Positions 18,106-27,803 of a DNA stretch of 64,000 nt are shown piece after piece. The notes under the pieces are model-generated. The model was given only the letters and a program-made list of their open reading frames with translations, ran no database searches and was not told where the DNA came from. The translations under genes and the position numbers were made by a program. The stretch comes from Pseudomonadales bacterium (GTDB taxonomy: Bacteria > Pseudomonadota > Gammaproteobacteria > Pseudomonadales > Pseudohongiellaceae): contig JACKOH010000002.1 in assembly GCA_024234395.1 (NCBI GenBank), forward strand, positions 1,612,001 to 1,676,000. The letters run 5' to 3'. How positions within the stretch are numbered: the stretch's first letter is position 1; each line of letters opens with the position of its first letter.

Positions 18106-18211
18106 AGACTGGGTGTCGTTGCCGTAGTTTACTGATCCTGTCTTGCGGAGTAGTCAGCTTTTTCCGAGAGACGTTTCAACTCTCTTCTAAAATTAGAAAA
18201 AGGTGAATTTA

Positions 18212-18865
18212 ATGAGACTAATTATCGCACTGTCAGTATTGTTGTTTGCCAGCTCCAGTTTTGCCCAGGTTCTGGTGGTCAACGTATATCAGCCGCTTCC
18301 CGGCAAAGCCGGAGTTACTGCCTCCTATATGCGTGAAGCCCAGCGGATACATGCCTCCATGGGGCAGCAGGCTTCATTCAGCAGCGACCTGGCCGGTATC
18401 TATCGCTACAACATGTTGTTCGAGAACTATCAGGCGTTTGGCAAATTCATTACCGAAATGAACCGAAATCCGGCCTTTCAGGCCAAGATTTCCGCCAGTC
18501 CTTCCGCCAAGCAGATCGACAATCTGCTTCTCAATCAGCGCCATGCCGGTCCTGCTGTCACTCCGGGGATGGTGACCCAGGTGACCGTTTGGGAAGCGCC
18601 GACCGGCAACATGCCGGCCATGCTGGAAGGTGCGATGGGCGCAATCCCGCATCATGAGCGGCAGGGTGCTGCCGGGGTATCGGTCTGGGCCGAAGGCGGT
18701 ACCACCATGTACTACGCGATTCACTTTAACAGCATGGAGGACTGGGGCAGATTTCGTGATACTCCCAATCCGCAGTTCAATGCCTATATGCAGTCCCTGA
18801 TCAATCCGGCGACCGGACAGCTTGCGTCCGAGGTTGTACGCCAGTCTATCCTGATAACCCAATAG
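18212..18865 (+). CDS. exported protein with two ferredoxin-like (dimeric alpha/beta barrel) halves
   Basis: A 217-residue protein. AAAAGGTG lies 8 bases before the ATG that begins MRLIIALSVLLFASSSFAQ, a clean signal peptide; an in-frame GTG three codons earlier is less likely. The mature protein has two similar halves, VLVVNVYQPLPGKAGVTASYMREAQRI and VTQVTVWEAPTGNMPAMLEGAMGAI, each followed by a small-residue helix. That is how NIPSNAP or antibiotic-biosynthesis-monooxygenase-like domains repeat. No catalytic residues are evident and the role is unknown. Confidence 0.55.
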   Translation: MRLIIALSVLLFASSSFAQVLVVNVYQPLPGKAGVTASYMREAQRIHASMGQQASFSSDLAGIYRYNMLFENYQAFGKFITEMNRNPAFQAKISASPSAKQIDNLLLNQRHAGPAVTPGMVTQVTVWEAPTGNMPAMLEGAMGAIPHHERQGAAGVSVWAEGGTTMYYAIHFNSMEDWGRFRDTPNPQFNAYMQSLINPATGQLASEVVRQSILITQ

Positions 18866-19035
18866 ACCGGGATTCTCCTCAGGCCGGTGGTCCGGGTGCG
18901 CCGATTCAGCTCGCCCGGACCTCTTCAGGCCGTCAGAGAAGGAGTCACGCTCGGTCTCGTTACTGCAGCATTAAGCAGAGGTTCCCCAGCAGCCAGCTCG
19001 GAGCTTTTCAGGGCTGCCAATCTGACCGGCGCTGC

Positions 19036-21690
19036 TCAATGCCGGGTTCCAGCGGCCTGGCCGGCTCTTCTGAAAACTTTGTAACACTCCATGACCGCGA
19101 TGACGGACAGGGCCATCAGCGCTGACCCAATCCAGGATTTCAGACTGACAGGTTCAATATCCAGCACATGGCTCAGGCCTGGCAGATTCATGGCGGCAAT
19201 ATGCAACAATTGCACTCCGACAACACCGAGGATAAGAAACGGGTTGTTGCGTATCGGTATGGAAAAGGCGGATCGAAGCTCGGAACGACAGTTAAAGACT
19301 TGTACGTTCTCGAAAAAGACCAGTAACAGCAGCAGCTGGTTGCTGGCCGCGAAGGGTTCCACGCCGCTACCTACCAGGTAGGTGTAGAAGGCGAAGGCCA
19401 CGCCCCCGATTACCAGTCCCGACAGCACGGTCTGTTCGATCATCTGGCGGTTGAAAATGCCTTCACCAGACGGGCGCGGGCGTCTTGCCAGCACGCCGGG
19501 TTCGCCTTTTTCAAAGGCCAGTGCGACGTCCTGGATACCCTCGGAAACCAGGTTCAGCCAGATGAGCTGGACTGCGGACAGGGGGATGGGCAGACCGGTG
19601 ACAATAGCCGCCAGAAATAACACCAGCTCCGCAGCGCCAGTGGAGATCAGCAGGTAGATCACCTTACGGATATTGTCATAGGCGATGCGGCCTTCCTCGA
19701 TGCCGTCCACCAGTGAGGCCAGTTCATCCTTGACCAGTATCAGGTCCGAGGCGCTGCGGGCGATATCGGTTCCTGATTTTCCCATGGCAGCACCGATATC
19801 GGCAGCGGCCAGTGCCGCGGCATCATTGACACCGTCACCGGTGACAGCCACCGTGTTGCCGACGCGTTGCATGGACTGGACGATGGACAGCTTCTGCAGC
19901 GGGGCTATCCGGGCAAAGATGCGGGTACGCGCGACAACGGCGTCGAACGCGGTCTGATCGCTCTGCAGCGACGAGAGATGTTCCCCGGTAACGACATCGT
20001 CCGCACTGTCGGCGATGCTCAGTTGCCGGCCGATTTCCAGGGCAGTCAGCGGGTGGTCACCGGTGATCATGCGAAACGCAACGCCGGCATCCCGGCAGCG
20101 CTGAACGGTAGCGACGGCAGCCGGTCGCAGCGGGTCGATCAGGGCCACCAGGCCGAGAAATTCGAGATCGCGGAGATGCTCCTGTCCACTGCCGGCGACC
20201 GGTCCGGCAGCCAGTGCGATGACCCGATAACCGGCACCGGCCAGCTGATTGACCTGCTCAGGAATCGTGCTGTCCAACCCGGCCCTGCAGAACGGAAGTA
20301 TCACTTCAGCCGCTCCCTTCACCCAGGCGTGAAGGGCATCGTCCCGGTGGTGGAACGAAGCGGCAAAGGCAAGCGAGGGTTCGTAGGGTATGCGATCGAC
20401 GCGGGGCAGTTTGCTATCCAGTTCAGTGCGCTCCAGGCCTGCCAGTCGGCCCAGTTTGAGGAACGCGCCGTCAACCGTGTCGCCGAACAGTTGCAGGGTG
20501 CCATCCGGCCCGGTTTCAAGTCGTGCCTCGTTACATAGCAGTCCGGCAGCCACCAGGTCCTTGAAAGCCGCTGGCAGTTCAGCGTCATATCCCCGGGATG
20601 GGTCTGAACACTGAGTCAGAATCCCGGCGACTTCGAGGTCTCCGAAACCGGGCAGAAAGACCCTTTGTACGGTGAGTTCATTGACGGTAAGGGTTCCGGT
20701 CTTGTCCGATGCTATTAACGTGCAGGCGCCGAGCCCTTCCACGGCGGCCAGCTTGCGTACCACTACATCGCGCCGTGCCATTCGTGAGACACTGATGGCC
20801 AGGGCCACGGTCAGGGCCACCGGCAGTCCCTCGGGAATGGCAGCGACAGCCAGTGCGACGCTGGTCAGCAGGATAGTGGCGGGATCGGTGTCGCGCAGAA
20901 ATTCCACCAGGGCGATCAGTGCAATGACGCCGACCATCAGAATTGCAACGATGTGGGTAAAAGTTTCCATTCTGCCGATCAGCGGCGGTTTCACCTCGTC
21001 GATAAGCTTCAGCGATTCCGCAACCTGACCTACCTCAGTGCTTAGCCCGGTGGCCGTTACCAGTGCGGTGGCCCGGCCATGCAGGATTGTGGTTCCGGCA
21101 TGCAGCATATTGACCCGATCGGCAAGTGACACCTGGGCATTCAGGACCTGACCGGCATCCTTGGAAACCGGTACCGATTCGCCGGTCAATAATGACTCGT
21201 CGACCTCCAGTCCCTTTGTTGTCAAAAGTCGCATGGCGGCGGGAATCCGCACACCGGATTCCAGTTCCACGATATCTCCGGGTACCAGTTCGCGGCCATC
21301 GAGTTGAATCCGGCTTCCGTCGCGCACCACGGTCAACATTGAGTGGACCAGGCTTTTCAGCCCCAGGGCCCGTTCCTGGGCCTGCCATTCCTGTGCGGTT
21401 CCAATCAACGCATTGAGCTGCAGGGCCACGGCAATAAACAGGGCATCGCTAAATTCCCCCAACGCCAGGGATACTCCTGTCGCGAGCAGTAGAAGGTAGA
21501 TAAAGGCGTTGCGGAATTGACTGAGATAGACTGCCAACAAGGTTCGGGGCGGTGGTTCCGGTATGACATTGGGACCGAACCGGGCCAGCCGGTCAGCTGC
21601 GTCGCCGGCACTCAGTCCGTGCTGTGAGGAGGACAGTGACTCGAGGGACTGCTCGGGAGATAGGGCGTGCCAGACTGGTGTTTCATTCAT
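19036..21690 (-). CDS. P2-type cation-transporting ATPase
   Basis: An 884-residue protein with an N-terminal cation-ATPase domain (residues 5-75), the actuator TGES motif at 169-172, PEGLP in helix M4 at 286-290, the phosphorylation motif DKTGT at 329-333, KGAAE in the nucleotide domain, TGDHP and TGDGVNDAAAL in the hinge, and a C-terminal six-helix block. PEGLP in M4 places it with Ca2+/Mn2+ (P2A) or Na+/K+-like pumps rather than heavy-metal pumps. The ion cannot be fixed from this. It stands alone, divergent from a methyltransferase. Confidence 0.9.
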   Translation of the reverse strand: MNETPVWHALSPEQSLESLSSSQHGLSAGDAADRLARFGPNVIPEPPPRTLLAVYLSQFRNAFIYLLLLATGVSLALGEFSDALFIAVALQLNALIGTAQEWQAQERALGLKSLVHSMLTVVRDGSRIQLDGRELVPGDIVELESGVRIPAAMRLLTTKGLEVDESLLTGESVPVSKDAGQVLNAQVSLADRVNMLHAGTTILHGRATALVTATGLSTEVGQVAESLKLIDEVKPPLIGRMETFTHIVAILMVGVIALIALVEFLRDTDPATILLTSVALAVAAIPEGLPVALTVALAISVSRMARRDVVVRKLAAVEGLGACTLIASDKTGTLTVNELTVQRVFLPGFGDLEVAGILTQCSDPSRGYDAELPAAFKDLVAAGLLCNEARLETGPDGTLQLFGDTVDGAFLKLGRLAGLERTELDSKLPRVDRIPYEPSLAFAASFHHRDDALHAWVKGAAEVILPFCRAGLDSTIPEQVNQLAGAGYRVIALAAGPVAGSGQEHLRDLEFLGLVALIDPLRPAAVATVQRCRDAGVAFRMITGDHPLTALEIGRQLSIADSADDVVTGEHLSSLQSDQTAFDAVVARTRIFARIAPLQKLSIVQSMQRVGNTVAVTGDGVNDAAALAAADIGAAMGKSGTDIARSASDLILVKDELASLVDGIEEGRIAYDNIRKVIYLLISTGAAELVLFLAAIVTGLPIPLSAVQLIWLNLVSEGIQDVALAFEKGEPGVLARRPRPSGEGIFNRQMIEQTVLSGLVIGGVAFAFYTYLVGSGVEPFAASNQLLLLLVFFENVQVFNCRSELRSAFSIPIRNNPFLILGVVGVQLLHIAAMNLPGLSHVLDIEPVSLKSWIGSALMALSVIAVMECYKVFRRAGQAAGTRH

Positions 21691-21923
21691 AGAGAATTGG
21701 TTTGGTTATCAGCGTAGAAAAGAGACTGGCCTGTGCATTCGGGAGTTGGTTGTACGGTATTCGCGGAAAAGATGATAGCGCAAACCGGGCAGTAATCGTC
21801 AGGGTTCAATCCGTCCCGGCGCCTGCCAATTACCCGATAACAGGGAGCGGACCCGGGACATGGACCTGGAGCATCCGGGGCAGTATGCTTCAATTTATGG
21901 AAATAACAGGACGGTGAGCAGAA

Positions 21924-22781
21924 ATGAACAACGATCCCATAATCGAAGCCTGGAACACGGTTCTTTTTGAAAAATTTACCCGCTTCAAGCACCTGCTGGT
22001 GGAAGGGCTTTCGGCTCACAGTGACGAATTGCTTGGCCGTGAGATTCATCACCAGGGTGCGTGGGTGCTGGACGTGGGATGCGGTTTCGGTGACAGCTCA
22101 CAGCAGCTTGCTGCCAGGGTTGGTAAGACTGGCAGGGTTGTCGGTGTTGACTGTGCCGCCAACTTTATCGCCTCGGCTGCCGAGGATGCCCGACAATCAA
22201 ATCAGGACAACCTGGACTTTCTGGTTGCGGACGTGGAGCGGGAAGATCTTGGGGGACCCTATGATTTCGCGTTTTCGCGGTTCGGCACCATGTTCTTCAA
22301 TCTGCCCGGCGCTGCCATGCGTAATATCGGCCGCAGCCTGAAGGAAGGGGGGCGCCTGGACATGATTGTTTGGCGCAAGCGGGAGGACAATCCCTGGCTG
22401 CATGATGCGGAGCTGTGTGTGAGGGAGATCGTCCCGGTAGTGTCACACGAAGAAACCGATCAGGTGCATTGTGGGCCGGGGCCATTTTCCATGGCCGGTC
22501 CCGATATGGTGAGTGATATGCTGCACGGCACCGGGTTCCGGTCGGTGAGCTTCGAGCGCTTTGACGCCGATATCTGTATCGGCCGGGACATTGAAGAGGC
22601 TGTTGAGTTTGCCATGGCGCTGGGACCCGCCGGAGAAATTATCCGTCTGGCGGGGGAACAGGGTGAAAAACTCAGGGAGCCGGTCAAAGTGGCCCTGGCC
22701 GACACCCTGGCAAAATATCTGTGCGACGACGGCGTGTGGGGACCGTCCTCCACCTGGTTTGTTTCCGCCATTCGTGCCTGA
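21924..22781 (+). CDS. class I SAM-dependent methyltransferase
   Basis: A 285-residue protein. The SAM-binding motif I is VLDVGCGFGDSSQQLA near residue 50, followed by GRVVGVDCAANFI, DFLVADVER and the motif-IV-like FAFSRFGTMFFNLPG, then LKEGGRLDMIVWRK. This is the UbiE/COQ5-like layout. The acceptor is unknown. A GGTGAG site precedes the ATG. The following GNAT-nitrilase gene starts 74 bases downstream on the same strand, so the two are probably co-transcribed. Confidence 0.85.
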   Translation: MNNDPIIEAWNTVLFEKFTRFKHLLVEGLSAHSDELLGREIHHQGAWVLDVGCGFGDSSQQLAARVGKTGRVVGVDCAANFIASAAEDARQSNQDNLDFLVADVEREDLGGPYDFAFSRFGTMFFNLPGAAMRNIGRSLKEGGRLDMIVWRKREDNPWLHDAELCVREIVPVVSHEETDQVHCGPGPFSMAGPDMVSDMLHGTGFRSVSFERFDADICIGRDIEEAVEFAMALGPAGEIIRLAGEQGEKLREPVKVALADTLAKYLCDDGVWGPSSTWFVSAIRA

Positions 22782-22855
22782 TCCGGTCGCTTCCGGCTTC
22801 GGCTTTCCCCACTGTCCATCCTATCGCACCAATCTGTTCGACAACGAGGAGTTTT

Positions 22856-24400
22856 ATGTCAATCGAACAAGCCCGACTCGAAATCTGTAACCTGTCCATG
22901 GAGATGTATCCCCAGATCAAACAACTGATGGATGACGAATTTCCTGACCTGGGCGGGGCCTGGCCCCGGCACACTATCGCCAGTCTGATCGAGGAATTTC
23001 CGGAGGCCCAGTTCGGGCTCATGGACGATGATGAACTGGTCGGCATCGCACTGAGTGTTCAGGTGGATTACGATCGTTACTCCAATCCTCACAAGTATGA
23101 AGACATAGTCGATAAAAATGACCGTGTGTTCAATAATTCACAGGGCGATGCCTTGTACGGGCTGGATGTGATAATCAGGAAGAGTCATCGTGGACTGCGG
23201 TTGGGGCGCCGGCTTTACGACGCCCGCAAGGAAGTCTGTCGCCAGTACAATCTACGCGCGATTCTCGCAGGCGGCAGAATTCCCAGCTATCACACATACC
23301 GGCGCAAGCTGTCACCGACGGAGTACATCGACAAGGTGGCCCGCAAGGAGATCTACGATCCGATTCTGAGCTTTCAGCTGTCCAACGATTTCACGGTGAA
23401 GAGGTTGCTCAAGCAATACCTGCCCGAGGACGAGGAATCAGCAGGTTATGCGACCCTGCTGGAATGGGACAACATTCTTTACGACGGCGAGGAAAAGGTT
23501 CTCGATACGCCCAAGCCGGTGGTCAGGGTGGGTGCCGTGCAATGGCAGATGAGGGCGGTCAGTTCGCTGGAGGAACTGCTGGAACAGGTGGAGTTTTTTG
23601 TCGACACGGTGTCCGACTACCAGAGTGATTTCATTGTATTTCCGGAACTGTTCAATGCGCCTTTGATGGCGCTGACCGATACTTCATCGCAGATGAAGGC
23701 GATCCGGTTTCTGGCCGGTTTCACCGAGCAGATCCGCGACGCCATGTCACACATGGCAATTGAGTACAACGCCAACATTATCACCGGCTCGATGCCGCTC
23801 AAGGACGGGGACTATCTGTATAACGTCTCCTATCTCTGCCATCGCAGTGGTCAGATCGATGAGCAGCGGAAAATTCATATCACCCCGCACGAGAAGCGGG
23901 ATTGGGTATTTCAGGGCGGTGACCGGGTTTCTGTTTTTGAAACTGACGCGGGCAGGGTGGGGATACTGGTCTGTTACGACATCGAGTTCCCGGAGCTGTC
24001 GCGGATTCTCGCCGAACAGGGAGTGGAAATTCTGTTTGTGCCCTACTGGACCGATACCAAGAACAGTTACCTGAGAGTCAGACTGTGTGCCCAGGCCCGG
24101 GCCATCGAAAACGAATGTTACGTAGTGATGGCCGGCAGTGTTGGCAACCTCCCGGCCGTCGACAGCCTGGATGTGCAGTACGGTCACTCGGCAGTGGTGT
24201 CACCCTCCGACTTCAGTTTTCCTCACGATGCCATCCTGTCGGAAGCGACCCCCAATACGGAAATGCTGCTGTTCTCCGACCTCGACATGAACAAGCTGAA
24301 GGTATTGCACAACGAAGGCTCGGTCCGCAATCTGTTGGATCGCCGCACCGACCTGTACGAGATAAAACTGAAGAAAGCCGCGAACACCCGGCAGGGCTAG
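22856..24400 (+). CDS. GNAT acetyltransferase / nitrilase-family amidohydrolase fusion
   Basis: A 514-residue protein starting at MSIEQARLEICNLS with an ACGAGGA site. Residues 1-200 form a GNAT domain (LVGIALSVQ, then RKSHRGLRLGRRLYDARKEV as the acetyl-CoA loop). Residues 225-500 form a carbon-nitrogen hydrolase with the full triad: Glu in IVFPELFNAP, Lys in DEQRKIHITPHE and Cys in ILVCYDIEFPE. Such fusions occur in many bacteria with no settled substrate. One guess is acetylation and deamidation acting on the same amine metabolite. Upstream reading frame continues but overlaps the methyltransferase. Confidence 0.88.
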   Translation: MSIEQARLEICNLSMEMYPQIKQLMDDEFPDLGGAWPRHTIASLIEEFPEAQFGLMDDDELVGIALSVQVDYDRYSNPHKYEDIVDKNDRVFNNSQGDALYGLDVIIRKSHRGLRLGRRLYDARKEVCRQYNLRAILAGGRIPSYHTYRRKLSPTEYIDKVARKEIYDPILSFQLSNDFTVKRLLKQYLPEDEESAGYATLLEWDNILYDGEEKVLDTPKPVVRVGAVQWQMRAVSSLEELLEQVEFFVDTVSDYQSDFIVFPELFNAPLMALTDTSSQMKAIRFLAGFTEQIRDAMSHMAIEYNANIITGSMPLKDGDYLYNVSYLCHRSGQIDEQRKIHITPHEKRDWVFQGGDRVSVFETDAGRVGILVCYDIEFPELSRILAEQGVEILFVPYWTDTKNSYLRVRLCAQARAIENECYVVMAGSVGNLPAVDSLDVQYGHSAVVSPSDFSFPHDAILSEATPNTEMLLFSDLDMNKLKVLHNEGSVRNLLDRRTDLYEIKLKKAANTRQG

Positions 24401-24430
24401 CGGAACGCATAAACATAGAGACCGGAAACA

Positions 24431-24484
24431 GGGACAGATTTCAAATCTGTCCCTTCCGGAGTGTCTGAAAATAAATCTGTCCCT
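24431..24484. repeat. GGGACAGATTT palindrome plus half copy
   Basis: An 11-base arm GGGACAGATTT, a central C and the complementary arm AAATCTGTCCC form a near-continuous palindrome at 24431-24453. A further half copy AAATCTGTCCCTATTTT follows at 24473. It is a variant of the GGGACAG repeats near 6300 and 7000. It fills the space between two convergent genes and could terminate both. Confidence 0.75.
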
Positions 24485-24493
24485 ATTTTGGAT

Positions 24494-25783
24494 CTATCTG
24501 AACAGGTCGAGGTCGATGATTTCCGCCATGGCCCGATAGCCACTATCGTTGGGGTGCAGATTATCGGCAGTGTAATCGGCGCGGATCCGGTTGGGGTTGG
24601 CCGGGTCCTGTACCGCTTCGCCGAATTCGATGACGCCGTCGAATTCTCCACTGTCGCGGATGAACGCATTGACTTCCCTGCGGATCTGATTGCCTGCCTC
24701 GGTGTAATAAGCGGCTCCCTCATAAGGGAGCAACGTGGCACCTATTATCCTGATGCCGCGGGCGTGGGCGCGGGCAATGATCTGCCGGTAGCCGCTGATG
24801 ATCTCGGCGCTGCCGATCTGCTGACCGGATCTTGAAGACATGCCGATATCGTTGATGCCTTCCAGCAGAATGATGTGACTGACATTGCTGAGTGCCAGTA
24901 CGTCACGCTCGAAACGGGCCTGCAGGTTCTGGCCAAAACTGGGATTCTGTTCAGTAGTGACCTGGTTGCCACTGATGCCGGCATTGATCACGGCGAAATT
25001 TTCGATACTGTCATCCCGATACAGGCGGTGGGCAAAATGGTTGGGCCAGCGTTGATTGGCGCTGTCCGTGGAGCCCCAGCCGTCGGTAATGGAATCGCCC
25101 AGAGTGACAATGGCGCGGGTTGGCTGTTCGGCTATCACGTCGATTGCTGTCAGGAACGGCCAGCCGGCAGTTTCCGCGGCGACCGGCAGGGCAGTGCTGT
25201 TCACGTGGTTGCCGCTGCTGGAAACATAATTGGTCTGATTCGACAGGGCATGGGTGGTAATGAAACCGGTATCCTCGGGTAGATAAAGGCTTACCGCCAG
25301 GTTCCCGGAACCGGGAATCCCGACCGCCACCGGATCACTGATCACGGTAGCCCAGCGCGGAATGGTGATGGCGGTCTGACCACCGAAGGTGATGGGACTG
25401 GCGCTGCCGGCCACGATGTCCGGACCACTGTCCTGCCTGGCCAGGGTAGCGGCACCGATCTTCAGGCTGTGCTGGCCATGGGTATTGGACAGCCGCAGCC
25501 GCACCGTGTCGCCGCCGACGCTGGTATGGACGATAAGGCGCACCGTCTGATTGTCGTAACTGTCTGCCACCGGCCCCTCCGGCGGCAGGGTGCTGGGACT
25601 GGTGGTCCAGGTGGTGACCCAGGCCGGATCGTCATGGGCTACCTGACCCGTGGTAGCGGGGATATAGGCGCTGAAAAGGAACAGCAGCAGTGTCCAGGTA
25701 CGGAGCGAACCGGCAATCCGAATCCGGCGAATCTGTGCACCAAAAATGGTCCTGACAGCAAGGGGGGAGAGAATTCTGATCAT
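24494..25783 (-). CDS. exported SGNH/GDSL hydrolase
   Basis: A 429-residue protein with an N-terminal hydrophobic signal (about residues 25-45). Residues 50-200 are a beta-rich N-terminal part (WVTTWTTSPS, TVRLRLSNTHG), as in two-domain SGNH esterases. The SGNH core has block I VTLGDSITDGWGS with the nucleophile Ser, block II Gly in NAGISGNQV, block III Asn in LLEGINDIG, and the final Asp-x-x-His in DNLHPNDSGY. It should hydrolyse an ester, perhaps acetyl groups on polysaccharide. It is convergent with the GNAT-nitrilase gene. Confidence 0.9.
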   Translation of the reverse strand: MIRILSPLAVRTIFGAQIRRIRIAGSLRTWTLLLFLFSAYIPATTGQVAHDDPAWVTTWTTSPSTLPPEGPVADSYDNQTVRLIVHTSVGGDTVRLRLSNTHGQHSLKIGAATLARQDSGPDIVAGSASPITFGGQTAITIPRWATVISDPVAVGIPGSGNLAVSLYLPEDTGFITTHALSNQTNYVSSSGNHVNSTALPVAAETAGWPFLTAIDVIAEQPTRAIVTLGDSITDGWGSTDSANQRWPNHFAHRLYRDDSIENFAVINAGISGNQVTTEQNPSFGQNLQARFERDVLALSNVSHIILLEGINDIGMSSRSGQQIGSAEIISGYRQIIARAHARGIRIIGATLLPYEGAAYYTEAGNQIRREVNAFIRDSGEFDGVIEFGEAVQDPANPNRIRADYTADNLHPNDSGYRAMAEIIDLDLFR

Positions 25784-26001
25784 GGTGGGTGCCTGCTAAT
25801 TGTTTGTTTTTATTTACATAAAGGCCAAACCTGTCAAGAGTCGGAAGAACCGGACAAAGGAACAGATTTTGCTTCGACTGTGATATTGCCGAGACACTGG
25901 CAGTCAGCCGAAACCTATGATATCCATACCGGATGGACCTGAACAGTCGACAGGTTCCCGGCAGGCAGCGCTTATTCCAGCACAATTTTCAGGAGACAAC
26001 C

Positions 26002-27027
26002 ATGGCAGTACCAAGAATCGCGATCAACGGCTTCGGCAGAATCGGTCGTACCATCATGCGGATCGCCAAGTTGCGTCGGCACTACGACGTGGTTGCCGTT
26101 AACGACCTGTCGGCGCCTGACCAGCTGGCCTACGCGTTCAAATACGACAGCATACACGGTCAGTACCCCGGTGAAGTGATCTGCACTGGCGATACCCTGT
26201 CGATTGACGGCGATCCGTTCAAAGTTCTGATGGAGAGGGATCCTGCCAAGCTACCCTGGAAGGAACTGGGTGTGGATTACGTGATCGAGAGTTCCGGCGC
26301 ATTCCGCAAGCTTGAGGACCTTAACAAACACCTGGACGCCGGCGCCAGGCGTCTGATTCTGACGGTACCCTGCAAGGATCCTCTGGACGCCACGCTGGTG
26401 GCCGGTGTCAATGATCATGTGGTGACTCCGGAAACTCGGATTATCAGCAATGCCAGCTGCACCACCAATTGCGCCGCGCCGCTGGCCAAGGTGCTGCAGG
26501 AATCGTTCGGCATCGAACGCGGGCTGCTGACCACCGTGCACGCCTATACCTCCGACCAGCGCCTGATCGATGCTCCGCACAAGGACCCGCGTCGCTCCCG
26601 TAACGCGGCCACCAACATCGTGCCGACTTCCACTGGCGCCGCGCGGGCCATCGGCCTGGTGATGCCGGAACTGGCCGGCCGCCTGGACGGCCTGGCCATG
26701 CGCGTCCCGGTGGCGGACGGCAGCCTGGTGGATCTGACCGTGGAATTGCAGCAGGATGTCAGCGTCGAGGCTGTCAACGCCGCTATGAAAGAGGCCGCAG
26801 AGGGGGCCCTGAAAGGGATCCTGGCCTATTGCGACGAGCCGATTGTCAGCAGCGACATTATCGGCAATCCCCACTCCAGCATCTTCGATTCTCTGCTCAC
26901 CCAGGTCATTCAGGAGCGCATGGTCAAGGTGATTTCCTGGTACGACAACGAATGGGGATACAGCACCCGGGTCGAAGAACTTATCGAACGACTGGCAGAG
27001 ATGGATGGCATGCGGGCCAGCCCCTGA
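26002..27027 (+). CDS. gap: glyceraldehyde-3-phosphate dehydrogenase (type I)
   Basis: A 341-residue protein starting at MAVPRIAINGFGRIGRT after a strong AGGAG site. The NAD-binding Rossmann motif INGFGRIGR, the catalytic Cys in SNASCTTNCAAPLAK, HAYTSDQRLIDAPHKDPRRSR and the C-terminal SWYDNEWGYSTRVEEL are all present. NDL rather than the erythrose-4-phosphate dehydrogenase pattern near residue 33, and standard length, favour GAPDH. It converts glyceraldehyde-3-phosphate to 1,3-bisphosphoglycerate in either direction. The carboxylesterase gene follows after 37 bases. Confidence 0.93.
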   Translation: MAVPRIAINGFGRIGRTIMRIAKLRRHYDVVAVNDLSAPDQLAYAFKYDSIHGQYPGEVICTGDTLSIDGDPFKVLMERDPAKLPWKELGVDYVIESSGAFRKLEDLNKHLDAGARRLILTVPCKDPLDATLVAGVNDHVVTPETRIISNASCTTNCAAPLAKVLQESFGIERGLLTTVHAYTSDQRLIDAPHKDPRRSRNAATNIVPTSTGAARAIGLVMPELAGRLDGLAMRVPVADGSLVDLTVELQQDVSVEAVNAAMKEAAEGALKGILAYCDEPIVSSDIIGNPHSSIFDSLLTQVIQERMVKVISWYDNEWGYSTRVEELIERLAEMDGMRASP

Positions 27028-27064
27028 TAGAATACTGCGCTTTTTCATCACCCAGCAGAGCGCC

Positions 27065-27733
27065 ATGGACTACCTGCCAGCAATTGAAATTGAAAAACCC
27101 CGTTATACCCCGGTCACGGCGTCAGTCATCTGGCTGCACGGACTGGGCGCAGACGGCAGCGATTTCGCCTCCCTGGTCCCGCAACTGGACCTGGCGGAGA
27201 GTTATGGCATCCGCTTCGTGTTTCCTCACGCCCCGTCCATTCCGGTCTCCATCAACAATGGCTACGTCATGCCGGCCTGGTATGACATATTCAGTTTCGA
27301 TGTGGATCGCGACCTGGATGACGGTCAGTTGCTGGAATCGGCGCGCCGGATCCAGGACCTGGTGGATCGCGAGATAGAGCGGGGTGTGGACAGCCGACGC
27401 ATCGTCCTGGCCGGCTTTTCCCAGGGTGGCGCGGTAGCCTACCACGCGGCGCTGAGCTACCCGGAACCCCTGGGCGGCATACTGGCCCTGTCTACCTACT
27501 TCGCCACCGCCAACCGGATCCGGGTCAGCCCCAACAATCAGAAGATACCCATCCTGATCTGCCACGGCACCCAGGACTCGGTAGTCCCGGAAATACTGGG
27601 GCAACGCAGCGAGTCGACCCTGCAAAGCCTGGGCCTCAATCCGCGCTACAAAACCTATCCCATGGAGCACTCCGTGTGCCCTGAAGAGGTGGCGGATATC
27701 TCTGCCTGGCTGAAGCGCAACCTCGGCTCCTGA
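27065..27733 (+). CDS. phospholipase/carboxylesterase family alpha/beta hydrolase
   Basis: A 222-residue cytoplasmic serine hydrolase of standard length for the Abhydrolase_2 group. It shows the oxyanion motif WLHGLGADGSDF, the nucleophile elbow LAGFSQGGAVAY, the acid in HGTQDSVVP and the His in MEHSVCPEEV. Such enzymes cleave short carboxyl esters or thioesters. It shares the strand with GAPDH, 37 bases apart, so a small operon is possible. Confidence 0.9.
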   Translation: MDYLPAIEIEKPRYTPVTASVIWLHGLGADGSDFASLVPQLDLAESYGIRFVFPHAPSIPVSINNGYVMPAWYDIFSFDVDRDLDDGQLLESARRIQDLVDREIERGVDSRRIVLAGFSQGGAVAYHAALSYPEPLGGILALSTYFATANRIRVSPNNQKIPILICHGTQDSVVPEILGQRSESTLQSLGLNPRYKTYPMEHSVCPEEVADISAWLKRNLGS

Positions 27734-27762
27734 CCCGTTTCCGATTACTTCCACCCGACCCC

Positions 27763-27793
27763 TTGACCTTAGACTCGACTCTAATGTTTTAAT
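27763..27793 (+). promoter_or_regulatory. MerR-family operator-promoter
   Basis: TTGACC (27763-27768) and TTTAAT (27788-27793) are separated by 19 bases, the long spacer typical of MerR-controlled promoters. The spacer carries a dyad ACCTTAGACTC / GACTCTAATGT with 9 of 11 matching pairs. It points toward the zntR-like gene, but that gene starts about 720 bases away, beyond the tandem repeat. Confidence 0.55.
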
Positions 27794-27803
27794 ACACATC
27801 AGA

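Noticed and set aside
22721..22855. Upstream extension of the GNAT-nitrilase gene
   Set aside because: It overlaps the end of the methyltransferase gene, lacks a ribosome site and adds no conserved residues, whereas the ATG at 22856 has a strong one.
26002..27027. Erythrose-4-phosphate dehydrogenase instead of GAPDH
   Set aside because: The active-site and Arg-rich HKDPRRSR regions fit standard GAPDH, and the vitamin B6 gene neighbours expected for Epd are absent; not fully excluded.
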